14,110 nt of DNA, taken from contig CAUVOF010000062.1 in the NCBI GenBank assembly GCA_963553325.1, positions 1 to 14,110 on the forward strand. Direction: 5' to 3'. The notes beneath the pieces were generated by a model that saw only the letters and a program-made list of their open reading frames with translations, was not told the DNA's origin and ran no database searches. The position numbers and the translations under genes were made by a program. Below are positions 1 to 6,455 of this stretch, piece after piece; position 1 is the first letter of the stretch; each line of letters begins with the position of its first letter. Source of the stretch: Cardiobacterium sp963553325 (GTDB lineage: Bacteria > Pseudomonadota > Gammaproteobacteria > Cardiobacteriales > Cardiobacteriaceae).

Positions 1-1658
1 GCGCCTGCCATCAGCATGATGAGGCGGTCAAGGCCAAAGGCGATGCCGCCATGCGGCGGGCAGCCGTATTTGAGTGCGTTCAGCAGGAAGCCGAATTTTT
101 CTTGGGCTTCTTCTGCGCCGATGCCGAGGCTTTTGAAGACGCGCTGTTGCATGTCGTCGCGGTGGATGCGGATGGAGCCGCCGCCGATTTCGGTGCCGTT
201 TAGCACCATGTCGTAGGCGCGCGAGAGGACGTCGCCGGGGTTGGTGTCCAGTTCGTCGAGGTTCGCGGTTTTCGGCTGGGTGAAGGGGTGGTGCATGGAG
301 TACCAGCGGCCGTCTTTTTCGTCGTATTCAAACATCGGGAAGTCCACCACCCACAGCGGCGCCCAGTTGCAGGTGAGCATGTTGAGGTCGTGGCCGATTT
401 TGATGCGCAGCGCGCCGATGGCGTCGTTGACGATGCTGGCTTTGTCCGCGCCGAAGAAGATGAGGTCGCCGTTTTGGGCGTCCACCCGTTTGATGATGTC
501 CAGCGCGATGGCGCCTTCCGCGCCGCCTTCGGCGGTGAGGAATTTGACGATGGGCGATTGCAGGCCTTCAACGTTGGTTGCGTCGTTGACTTTGATGTAG
601 GCGAGGCCTTTGGCGCCGTAGCGGGCGACGTAGGCGGTGTAGTCGTCGATTTCTTTGCGGGTGAGTTTGGCACCGCCGGGGATTTTCAGGGCGACGACGC
701 GGCCATTATCTTGCGCAGCGACGCTGGCGAATACTTTGAAGCCGCTGTTTTTGACGAGGTCGGCGACATCCACCAGTTCGAGCGGGATGCGCAGGTCGGG
801 TTTGTCCGAGGCGTAGCGGCGCATGGCTTCGCGGTAGGTCATGCGCGGGAAGGGATTTGGTAGGTCAACGTTCAGGTGTTCTTTGAAGATGCCGCGAATC
901 ATGGTTTCCATGAGTTGCATGATGTCTTCTTCTTCAAGGAAGGAGGTTTCGATATCAAGCTGGGTGAATTCGGGCTGGCGGTCGGCGCGCAGGTCTTCGT
1001 CGCGGAAGCAGCGCACGATTTGGTAGTAGCGGTCAAAGCCGCTCATCATCAGCATTTGTTTGAAGAGTTGTGGTGATTGCGGCAGGGCGAAGAATTTGCC
1101 GGGGTGGGTGCGCGAGGGCACGAGGTAGTCGCGTGCGCCTTCGGGGGTCGCTTTGGTGAGCATCGGGGTTTCGATGTCCATGAAGCCGTGTTCGTCCAGG
1201 TAGCGGCGCAGGCTGGCCGCGACTTTGCTGCGCAGGATGAGATTTTTTTGCATGACGTCGCGGCGCAGGTCGATGGTGCGGTGTTTGAGGCGGATTTCTT
1301 CGGAGACGTTGTCTTCGTCGAGCTGGAAGGGCAGCGGCTCGGATTTGGAGAGGACGGTGAGCTGTTTGCAAAGGATTTCGATTTTGCCGCTAGCCAGTTC
1401 GGCGTTTTCGGTGCCAGCGGGGCGCAGGCGGACACGGCCTTCGATAGCAAGGCAGTATTCGTTGCGTACTTGTTCGGCCAATGCGAAGGCTTCGGCGGTG
1501 TCCGGGTCGATGACAATTTGCACGAGGCCGCTGCGGTCGCGCAGGTCGATAAAGATGACGCCACCGTGGTCGCGGCGACGGTGTACCCAACCGGCAACTT
1601 GTACGCTTTGCCCGTCGAGGGCTTCGGTTACGTCTGCCGCGTAGTTTTGTCTGTACAT
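1..1658 (-). CDS. aspS: Aspartyl-tRNA synthetase, 3' end cut by the window
   Basis: Class IIb aminoacyl-tRNA synthetase that charges tRNA with aspartate in the cytoplasm. The frame is open from ATG at 1658 to the left edge (552 full codons). It shows the N-terminal OB-fold anticodon-binding segment (GWVHRRRDHGG, about residues 23-33), the class II motif 2 (FRDEDLRADRQPEF, residues 218-231, bases 966-1007) and motif 3 (GLDRL, residues 542-546, bases 21-35). Compared with E. coli AspRS (590 aa), roughly the last 40-50 residues lie outside the window. Residue 31 is His, the marker of non-discriminating AspRS enzymes that also make Asp-tRNA(Asn). A GGAA ribosome binding site lies just upstream, overlapping the stop region of the preceding gene, which ends 2 bases before this ATG. 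Identity is certain; the relaxed tRNA specificity is inferred. Confidence 0.97.
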   Translation of the reverse strand, partial: MYRQNYAADVTEALDGQSVQVAGWVHRRRDHGGVIFIDLRDRSGLVQIVIDPDTAEAFALAEQVRNEYCLAIEGRVRLRPAGTENAELASGKIEILCKQLTVLSKSEPLPFQLDEDNVSEEIRLKHRTIDLRRDVMQKNLILRSKVAASLRRYLDEHGFMDIETPMLTKATPEGARDYLVPSRTHPGKFFALPQSPQLFKQMLMMSGFDRYYQIVRCFRDEDLRADRQPEFTQLDIETSFLEEEDIMQLMETMIRGIFKEHLNVDLPNPFPRMTYREAMRRYASDKPDLRIPLELVDVADLVKNSGFKVFASVAAQDNGRVVALKIPGGAKLTRKEIDDYTAYVARYGAKGLAYIKVNDATNVEGLQSPIVKFLTAEGGAEGAIALDIIKRVDAQNGDLIFFGADKASIVNDAIGALRIKIGHDLNMLTCNWAPLWVVDFPMFEYDEKDGRWYSMHHPFTQPKTANLDELDTNPGDVLSRAYDMVLNGTEIGGGSIRIHRDDMQQRVFKSLGIGAEEAQEKFGFLLNALKYGCPPHGGIAFGLDRLIMLMAG

Positions 1659-1660
1659 GT

Positions 1661-1954
1661 TTATTTCCTTTTTTGTTGTCTGTGATAGAGGGCGTACGCC
1701 GTCAATGCGCCGATGATTGCGCCGGCGAGTTTGCTGCGCAGGATGATGCTTCTGGTGCCAGGCGGAAAATCGATTTGCAGCAGGCGCGGGATTTTTTGCG
1801 CGTATTCCAGCCAGCCGAGTTCTAGTCGCAAGATTTCCGGCACAAACCAGTAGCTGAACAGGCCGCCGCTGCGGTCGCCAAGCAACAGGCCGAGAACGAT
1901 GGCCAGCATGGCGTACCAGGGGGCGGGACGTCGTGGTTTTTCGGGCGGCGGCAT
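1661..1954 (-). CDS. Small membrane protein of unknown function between folB and aspS
   Basis: I do not recognise this 97-residue protein. It has a basic, proline-rich N-terminus, a hydrophobic segment at about residues 12-26 (with an LGLLLG run), a mixed central part rich in aromatic residues and Leu, and a second, weaker hydrophobic segment at about 74-91, followed by a very basic tail (HRQQKRK). Two membrane passes with both ends in the cytoplasm fit the positive-inside rule. Its ATG lies 9 bases after the folB stop, and its TAA ends 2 bases before the aspS ATG, so it is almost certainly co-transcribed and translationally coupled with both. The tight packing and a real-looking membrane topology argue that it is a true gene rather than a chance frame. 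No function can be assigned. Confidence 0.7.
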   Translation of the reverse strand: MPPPEKPRRPAPWYAMLAIVLGLLLGDRSGGLFSYWFVPEILRLELGWLEYAQKIPRLLQIDFPPGTRSIILRSKLAGAIIGALTAYALYHRQQKRK

Positions 1955-1963
1955 TATAGTGCT

Positions 1964-2326
1964 TCAGTTCCGCGCGCGATATATGCGCAGGCCGACCTCG
2001 CGCGTGGCTTTAAGCGCGCCCGGTTTTTGGATGTTGAGGCGGATGTTTTCTGCCGGATATTGTTCGAGCAGTGCGGCGGCGAGTGCTTCGGCGAAGGCTT
2101 CGAGCAGTTGGTATTGCGCGCTTTCGGCGAAAGCGATGATGCTGTCGCAGATGGCGGCGTAGTTGAGCGCGTCTTTGATGTCGTCGCTTGCACCCGCGGT
2201 GCGGGTATCGGTGCCGAGTTCGCAGTCAATAATGAGCGTTTGCTTCATCGCGCGCTCATGGGGCAAAATGCCAATCACGGTTCGCACCTTGATGGCATGG
2301 ATGTAGATGATGTCTTGTGTGTTCAT
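1964..2326 (-). CDS. folB: Dihydroneopterin aldolase
   Basis: Cytoplasmic enzyme of tetrahydrofolate synthesis that cleaves 7,8-dihydroneopterin to 6-hydroxymethyl-7,8-dihydropterin and glycolaldehyde. The 120-residue length is typical of the family. Family landmarks are present: GILPHER near residues 19-25 with the conserved Glu24, the DALNYAAI stretch (52-59) that contributes the substrate-site Tyr, and the C-terminal KPGAL with catalytic Lys101, followed by the VGLRIYR strand. The gene is first in a tight cluster with the 97-aa membrane protein and aspS and is divergent from plsY, with 46 bases between the start codons. No convincing Shine-Dalgarno sequence precedes the ATG at 2326, but the family alignment starts right after it (DIIYIHAIKVRTVIG), so the start is well supported. 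Confidence 0.95.
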   Translation of the reverse strand: MNTQDIIYIHAIKVRTVIGILPHERAMKQTLIIDCELGTDTRTAGASDDIKDALNYAAICDSIIAFAESAQYQLLEAFAEALAAALLEQYPAENIRLNIQKPGALKATREVGLRIYRARN

Positions 2327-2350
2327 GGGGTTACGGGCTGGAAAATTGGA

Positions 2351-2378
2351 ATTATCGCATTCGGAGGCTTTTATGCAA
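2351..2378 (-). promoter_or_regulatory. Predicted sigma-70 promoter of the folB cluster
   Basis: On the minus strand there is TTGCAT (2373-2378), a 16-base spacer, and GATAAT (2351-2356) preceded by TGC, giving the extended -10 form TGCGATAAT. Transcription would begin near 2344, leaving a leader of under 20 bases before the folB ATG. The -35 box falls on the first two codons of the divergent plsY gene. This is a sequence match only. Confidence 0.5.
2363..2367 (+). promoter_or_regulatory. Ribosome binding site that fixes the plsY start
   Basis: GGAGG lies 5 bases before the ATG at 2373. An in-frame ATG at 2307 would add 22 residues that are not hydrophobic and overlap the folB start; it has no comparable binding site. 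The 2373 start also places the first membrane helix at the N-terminus, as in other PlsY proteins. Confidence 0.8.
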
Positions 2379-3041
2379 CATCTGGTTTTTTGGATTTTCG
2401 GCGCAATTGCCGGCTATCTCTGCGGTTCGTTGTCGTCAGCAGTCATTGTTTGTCGGGCAATGGGTTATGGCGACCCGCGCACACTCGGCTCAATGAATCC
2501 GGGCGCAACCAATGTGTTGCGCATTGCCGGGGAAAAGGCGGCGGCATTAACGCTTGCCGGTGATAGTCTCAAGGGTTTTCTGCCAATTATTTTTTTCCAT
2601 ATTCTGTATAATTTCTTTCCCATGGGCGTGGATACATTAACCATAGTTTTGGTTGGCTTGGGCGCGTTTTTTGGTCATTTATATCCGCTCTTTTTTGATT
2701 TCAAAGGGGGCAAAGGTGTGGCAACCGCTTTTGGCGTATTGCTTGGCTGGAATCCGGTAGTGGCTATATTGTCCGTTGGTATTTGGGGCGCTGTTTTTTG
2801 GAATACTCGCATTTCTTCGCTTTCCGCTTTAACTGCCGCCGGTTTTGCCGCTATTGCGACGATTTTTTATTCCCCTGGTGAGACAGGCACATGGCTACGC
2901 CCAGCGGTTTTCGTGATGGTCGGCTTTTTGATTTATCGCCACCGCAGCAATATTGATAGATTGATTAAGGGCGAGGAAGATATGTTTGGTCGGCGCAAAT
3001 CGTTTGATGATTCCGACGACGATGACGATGAGGAAAATTAG
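2373..3041 (+). CDS. plsY: Glycerol-3-phosphate acyltransferase PlsY
   Basis: Inner-membrane enzyme that transfers the acyl group from acyl-phosphate (made by PlsX) to glycerol-3-phosphate, giving lysophosphatidate, the first step of phospholipid synthesis. The 222-residue protein is a multi-helix membrane protein with the family motifs: GSLSSAVIV followed by DPRTLGSMNPGATNVLR (about residues 34-50), and GHLYPLFF with FKGGKGVATAFG (about 100-120), whose Gly-Lys-Gly binds phosphate. The GSxSSA form resembles E. coli YgiH/PlsY. It is the only plus-strand gene in the window, divergent from folB and convergent to the DUF945 gene. It ends in an unusual acidic tail (DDSDDDDDEEN). The gene is far more AT-rich than most of the window; bases 2581-2640 contain only 19 G or C. 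Confidence 0.95.
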   Translation: MQHLVFWIFGAIAGYLCGSLSSAVIVCRAMGYGDPRTLGSMNPGATNVLRIAGEKAAALTLAGDSLKGFLPIIFFHILYNFFPMGVDTLTIVLVGLGAFFGHLYPLFFDFKGGKGVATAFGVLLGWNPVVAILSVGIWGAVFWNTRISSLSALTAAGFAAIATIFYSPGETGTWLRPAVFVMVGFLIYRHRSNIDRLIKGEEDMFGRRKSFDDSDDDDDEEN

Positions 3042-3061
3042 GATTTGTTGCTTCAAATGAT

Positions 3062-3088
3062 AAAACCCCACCATATGGCGGGGTTTTT
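3062..3088. terminator. Bidirectional intrinsic terminator between plsY and the DUF945 gene
   Basis: AAAACCCC (3062-3069) and GGGGTTTT (3080-3087) form an 8-pair stem, extended by two C-G pairs beyond an A-C mismatch, around a small ATAT loop. A T-rich tail follows on the plus strand (TTTTTCTTT), and on the minus strand the stem ends in TTTTATCA. It lies 21 bases after the plsY stop and 17 bases beyond the convergent DUF945 stop, so it can serve both genes. Confidence 0.85.
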
Positions 3089-3104
3089 CTTTGCCTAGAT
3101 TTTA

Positions 3105-5021
3105 TTAGAAAGGCAGCGGTTTGCCGTTTATCGTCAATGTACCGTTGTCGTTTTCCAATTTGGCAACGTAGTCTTCGCCTTCAGTGGTAATGAATTCTGA
3201 CCCCTGGGTTTCGAGGAATAGCGTAAATCCTAATTTGTCGGTCAGGCTCTTGCTGATACGCGCTTCGGCGTGCAAATCGAGGTTGTCTTTTAGCAGCTCT
3301 GAGAAGGCATTGAAGTCATCGCCAGCCTGTTGCCATTCTTCTGCGGTAGTCGTGCTGTCCGCGCGAATGCCCAAGCTGGTGGTAAAGATAGCCCTGCCGC
3401 TGTCGGTTTGCCCTTCGATTTCGACGTCAAAGCGGGTTTTGTTTTTGACGATTTCTTGCAAAGCGACAGTAAAGTGTTCTTTGGCAATTTTTTCGTAATC
3501 AGCCGCTGGCGCGCTTTCCGCAGCTGTAGATACTTCGGCTTTATTTTCCGCTGCGGCTGGTGCGTTTGTGGCAACTTCAGCAACGCTTTCTGCTTCAGCT
3601 TTGTTTTCTTCCGCTACAGATTCTGTGGCAGGTGCATTGGCAGCGGTTGCATCGGCTTTTTCAGACGGCGGAATATCAGGGTTCTGCTCGTCTGTTTTAT
3701 CCGTGGCAGCGATGTCTTTTTTATCGTCTTGCGGTAATTGACCTACATCGCTATTTTTAGCGGAGACCATAATGCCCTCTTGCAGCGCACTTACACCATC
3801 TAATATTGCTTGGTTGGTTTTGGCAGAGTATTCGTTCAGTTTGATATTCAAACGCAGGCTTTGTGGCTCAACTGGGATTTCCGGCTGGATTTTTTTCGCC
3901 GTCGCGCCATCTATTTTGAAGGTCAGCGTTTCGGCAAGGTCATAGTTGCCGTTAGCCGTTTTTTGCGCATTGACTTTAACGCTAAAATCACCGAGGCGGT
4001 ATTGTTCGCCGTTATGGGTAACACGCAGGTTATTGGCATTGGCTTCTATATCGCCAAGATAGGTCATGATGGCTGATTCGTATTTGACGTTATTGCCGTG
4101 TCCTTCGATGCCATCCATTTCAAAAACGGTTAGCCCATTTTTGGCAGTAGTCTCGGCTTTGAATGGGCTGGTTTTGAGGGTCAGTGAGCCGTCTTCTTTT
4201 ATGGCATATTCAGCACTTACCGAAGAAAGGGCAATGGTGGCACTACCGCCTTCATTATCGCGTTTATCGGTCAGGGTGAAGGTAATTGGTTCGAGGTTGA
4301 GATTAAGGGCAAGGATGCCTTCTGGCAATGTTTTTTCGTTATAGCGGATTTCTTGTTTCAGCCCTTTGAAGTCCAGGCTGTCATCGCCTTCTTGTACTTG
4401 GAAGGGGGTGATTTCAATAGTAGAAACGGCATTGTTGTCGGTGAGTAAATCGGTGCTGACTTTGACGTGTTTTAATGCGCTGACGAGTTTGTCGATATTG
4501 TCGTCGCTGGTATTAAATTGTGCTTTGAGGAATTTTTTCGCGTCGTCAAGGTTATCGAGGTCGAGCTTTCCTTCAACGCGGGCGACGATGCCTTGGCTCA
4601 ATAATTCTTGGTTATAGGTGATGGTGTCGAGGCTCTTGAGGGTAATCGGCGTAATTTCGCCCTTGTAGAGATGCGGCGCGAATTCGATGGTTACGCTGCT
4701 GGTAGCGGTCGCGCCGTTGTCGCCGCGCTGATAGTCGGCAATGTCGGTTTGGTATTTTTTCAAACCGCTCAACGGGTTCTGCCCGTACATTTTTTGGTAA
4801 ACCTCATTGACCAAGCTCGCGGTTCCGCGGTAGCGCTCTTCTGCTTGTTGCGCGAGGCCATCTTCTGCTGGTTTGACCACTTCTATATCTTTGCTTTGCG
4901 GCTCGGTGCTGGCTTTTTCTTCGGTATTCGTGTTTTTTGCCGGTTTTTTCGGTTCATCCGAGCAGGCGACGAGTAGGCCAGTAGCGGCGAGGACGGCGAG
5001 TGTCAGTTGGTTCAGTTTCAT
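3105..5021 (-). CDS. DUF945/YdgA-type lipoprotein
   Basis: Predicted outer-membrane lipoprotein of 638 residues. The signal sequence ends in the lipobox LVAC with Cys20, followed by Ser at +2, which does not signal inner-membrane retention. A charged linker (21-60) leads to the family region: a YQRG segment near 97-100, many short beta-strand-like stretches, and a C-terminal end of the YdgA type (GTLTINGKPLPF). Residues about 423-508 are a low-complexity Ala/Glu/Lys/Pro insert, which makes the protein longer than E. coli YdgA (about 500 aa). The molecular function of DUF945 is not established. GGAAAG precedes the ATG at a good distance, and a TATAAT promoter lies upstream. It follows rluA on the same strand but probably has its own promoter. 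The coding region is AT-richer than the genes that follow to the right. Family call is likely, not certain. Confidence 0.75.
   Translation of the reverse strand: MKLNQLTLAVLAATGLLVACSDEPKKPAKNTNTEEKASTEPQSKDIEVVKPAEDGLAQQAEERYRGTASLVNEVYQKMYGQNPLSGLKKYQTDIADYQRGDNGATATSSVTIEFAPHLYKGEITPITLKSLDTITYNQELLSQGIVARVEGKLDLDNLDDAKKFLKAQFNTSDDNIDKLVSALKHVKVSTDLLTDNNAVSTIEITPFQVQEGDDSLDFKGLKQEIRYNEKTLPEGILALNLNLEPITFTLTDKRDNEGGSATIALSSVSAEYAIKEDGSLTLKTSPFKAETTAKNGLTVFEMDGIEGHGNNVKYESAIMTYLGDIEANANNLRVTHNGEQYRLGDFSVKVNAQKTANGNYDLAETLTFKIDGATAKKIQPEIPVEPQSLRLNIKLNEYSAKTNQAILDGVSALQEGIMVSAKNSDVGQLPQDDKKDIAATDKTDEQNPDIPPSEKADATAANAPATESVAEENKAEAESVAEVATNAPAAAENKAEVSTAAESAPAADYEKIAKEHFTVALQEIVKNKTRFDVEIEGQTDSGRAIFTTSLGIRADSTTTAEEWQQAGDDFNAFSELLKDNLDLHAEARISKSLTDKLGFTLFLETQGSEFITTEGEDYVAKLENDNGTLTINGKPLPF
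3501..3641 (-). repeat. Degenerate Ala/Glu/Lys repeat inside the DUF945 lipoprotein
   Basis: Residues about 461-507 contain imperfect copies of a short unit: NAPATESVAEENKAEAESVAE followed by NAPAAAENKAEVSTAAESAPA (each about 20 residues). The encoding DNA is similarly repetitive (TTATTTTCCGC and TTGTTTTCTTCCGC on the plus strand). It reads as a flexible linker that grew by local duplication and splits the family domain from its C-terminal part. Confidence 0.6.
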
Positions 5022-5061
5022 GGGCTTTCCTTTTGGTTAGGGGATAGTTAAAAGCCGCGAA

Positions 5062-5090
5062 ATTATAGCGGGTTATGCCCTGCTTCAGAA
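5062..5090 (-). promoter_or_regulatory. Predicted promoter of the DUF945 lipoprotein gene
   Basis: A perfect TATAAT on the minus strand (5062-5067) is preceded by a 17-base spacer and TTCTGA (5085-5090). The -35 element is weak and coincides with the last codon and stop codon of rluA. The start point would be near 5055, giving a leader of about 35 bases. The long gap (63 bases) between rluA and this gene, against 9 bases or less at many other junctions in the run, supports a separate transcription start. Confidence 0.5.
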
Positions 5091-5702
5091 GGCGGGGGCA
5101 AGGTGAAATCGTTGCAAGATTCCGTGCAGATTGGCAACGGCGAGGGTTTCCGCGTGCAGTAATAGCCGCGGCGCGGCGGGCGGGTTTTCTTCAGCGTAAA
5201 ACTCGTCGCCGAGGATGGGGTGGCCAATGGCGGCAAGGTGAACGCGCAATTGGTGGCTGCGCCCGGTGTGCGGGGTAAGGGCGACGCGGGTGGTCGTGCC
5301 GTTGCGCGCCAGCACTTGGTAGCTGGTATGCGCCGCTTTGCCGTGTTGGTAGCAGATTTTTTGCCGTGGGCGCCGTTCCCAGTCGGTGATAAGCGGGTAT
5401 TCGATATCGCCGGCATCGCTGCCGATGTCGCCGTGAACGACGGCGATGTAGCGCTTCTCAACGCGGCGCGCGGCGAATTCTTGTTTGTAATGGCGTTCGG
5501 CGGCTTTGTGTTTGGCGATAAGCAACAGGCCGCTGGTTGCCATGTCGAGGCGGTGCGCCGCCATCGCGGCCGGTGCGAATTGTTGGCAGCGACTTTGTAC
5601 GCTGTCGTATTTTTCTTCGCCCCGCCCCGGAACGGAAAGCAAGCCGGCGGGTTTGTTGATGACGAAAATGTCCGGGTCTTCGTAATGGATGTCGAGGGGC
5701 AT
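5085..5702 (-). CDS. rluA: Dual-specificity rRNA/tRNA pseudouridine synthase RluA
   Basis: Cytoplasmic enzyme that isomerises uridine to pseudouridine; E. coli RluA modifies U746 of 23S rRNA and U32 of several tRNAs. The 205-residue protein is close to E. coli RluA (219 aa) and lacks the S4 domain of RluC/RluD. It has the N-terminal INKPAGLLSVPGRG, the catalytic HRLDMATSG with Asp53 (bases 5544-5546), TGRSHQLRVH, and GHPILGDEFYA followed by APRLLLHAE. The SVPGR form and the specific order of motifs point to RluA itself. It starts 9 bases after the MliC-like gene, with no clear ribosome binding site, so coupling to the upstream gene is likely. Confidence 0.93.
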   Translation of the reverse strand: MPLDIHYEDPDIFVINKPAGLLSVPGRGEEKYDSVQSRCQQFAPAAMAAHRLDMATSGLLLIAKHKAAERHYKQEFAARRVEKRYIAVVHGDIGSDAGDIEYPLITDWERRPRQKICYQHGKAAHTSYQVLARNGTTTRVALTPHTGRSHQLRVHLAAIGHPILGDEFYAEENPPAAPRLLLHAETLAVANLHGILQRFHLAPAF

Positions 5703-5711
5703 AGATGCGAT

Positions 5712-6107
5712 TTACGGACGGCAGCCGCTCAAGACGATGGTGGCGGATGCGGGGCGGGCGAGGACGGCGGTTTGGCCGTCGCTGTGGAAGGCGATTTGTC
5801 CGTTTTCGTAGGTGGCGGGGTTGTCGCCGGGGCGTTGTTCGAGGCTGTGTTCGCCGCCCTGGTAGCGCAGTTGCAAGTGTCGTTTGCTGCTGTCGGCGTA
5901 GCGGGTGTCGAAGCTGCCTTGCTGACAGTGCCAGGTGTTCCATTGGTTGCCGATGGGCAGTTTGATGTGTGGCAGCGGCGCCGGGGTGTGGTCGATGGCG
6001 TCCGGCTGTTCGCTTTCGAGGGTGATGTTGGGGCGCGGCTTGTTGCTGCTGCAGGTGATGAGAAGAAGCGCGCAGATGATGAGGGTTAGGGTGTTGCGTT
6101 TGTTCAT
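5712..6107 (-). CDS. MliC-like lipoprotein (lysozyme-inhibitor fold, changed active loop)
   Basis: Predicted 131-residue lipoprotein. A hydrophobic signal ends in LITC with Cys19; Thr at -1 is an unusual lipobox residue, so lipidation is less certain. The C-terminal half follows the MliC/PliC pattern: a WHC strand with Cys61, repeated short strands (HLQLRYQG, HSLEQ), a loop ending in Tyr100, FHSDGQTAVL, and a closing LSGC with Cys129, which would form the conserved disulfide with Cys61. MliC proteins inhibit c-type lysozyme at the outer membrane through a conserved SGxxY loop and a Lys. Here the loop reads NPATY and the Lys position is Asp110, so inhibition of c-type lysozyme is doubtful. It lies between the small coiled-coil gene (33-base gap) and rluA (9-base gap). 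Fold assignment is moderately sure; function is not. Confidence 0.65.
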   Translation of the reverse strand: MNKRNTLTLIICALLLITCSSNKPRPNITLESEQPDAIDHTPAPLPHIKLPIGNQWNTWHCQQGSFDTRYADSSKRHLQLRYQGGEHSLEQRPGDNPATYENGQIAFHSDGQTAVLARPASATIVLSGCRP

Positions 6108-6140
6108 GGTTTTGTGCGGGTTGGGTTAGAAATGGCGGGG

Positions 6141-6455
6141 TTATTTTTGTTCGTCTTCGCCAAACATGCGCTGCAGGCTGTCTTTTTTCTTCTCGGCTTC
6201 TGCTTTGTAGGCTTGCAGTTGTTCGTTTTCTTGGCTCAGTTGTTTGAGTTGTTTGCCGAGTTCGGCGATGTGCTGGTCTTTTTTGGCGAGTTCTTTGCGC
6301 AAGTTTTTGATTTGTTGCTGCGCCTTGCCTTTGAATTTGTCTTCGGCGAAGTCGTAGGCGGCGTTTTGTGCCATGTCTTTGCCGCCGTTGTCCCAGCCGA
6401 TTTTCGCGCCGAAGGCGAGGCCGACCAGGGCGATGAGTTTGGTCAGTGTTTTCAT
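6141..6455 (-). CDS. Small membrane-anchored coiled-coil protein, unknown
   Basis: I do not recognise this 104-residue protein. Residues 4-20 are hydrophobic (an uncleaved anchor or a signal peptide), followed by a short Gly/Asn-rich stretch and a long Lys/Glu/Gln-rich helix (about 42-95) with heptad-like Leu/Ile spacing, typical of a coiled coil. A good binding site (GAGGAA) precedes the ATG. Its ATG overlaps the stop of the preceding 292-aa membrane-protein gene in an ATGA arrangement, so the two products are probably made together and may act together in the membrane. No enzymatic motif is visible. Confidence 0.75.
   Translation of the reverse strand: MKTLTKLIALVGLAFGAKIGWDNGGKDMAQNAAYDFAEDKFKGKAQQQIKNLRKELAKKDQHIAELGKQLKQLSQENEQLQAYKAEAEKKKDSLQRMFGEDEQK

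Noticed and set aside
2307..2372. Upstream in-frame ATG that would lengthen PlsY by 22 residues
   Set aside because: The extension is not family-like and overlaps folB, while the ATG at 2373 has GGAGG at ideal distance.
3660..3669. TTCAGACGGC, the reverse complement of the Neisseria DNA uptake core GCCGTCTGAA
   Set aside because: Only one copy was noticed, inside a low-complexity coding insert and not in a terminator pair, and without the AT prefix of the 12-mer. A single 10-mer in 14 kb can be chance. A genome-wide count would decide.
5220..6089. Long plus-strand open frames such as this one, and others at 10860-11777, 11980-13086 and 6446-7249
   Set aside because: They lie antisense to well-supported genes with clear motifs. 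Their residues (Val/Ala/Gly/Phe-rich) are what the complement of GC-rich codons gives, and they have no family motifs or sensible operon spacing.
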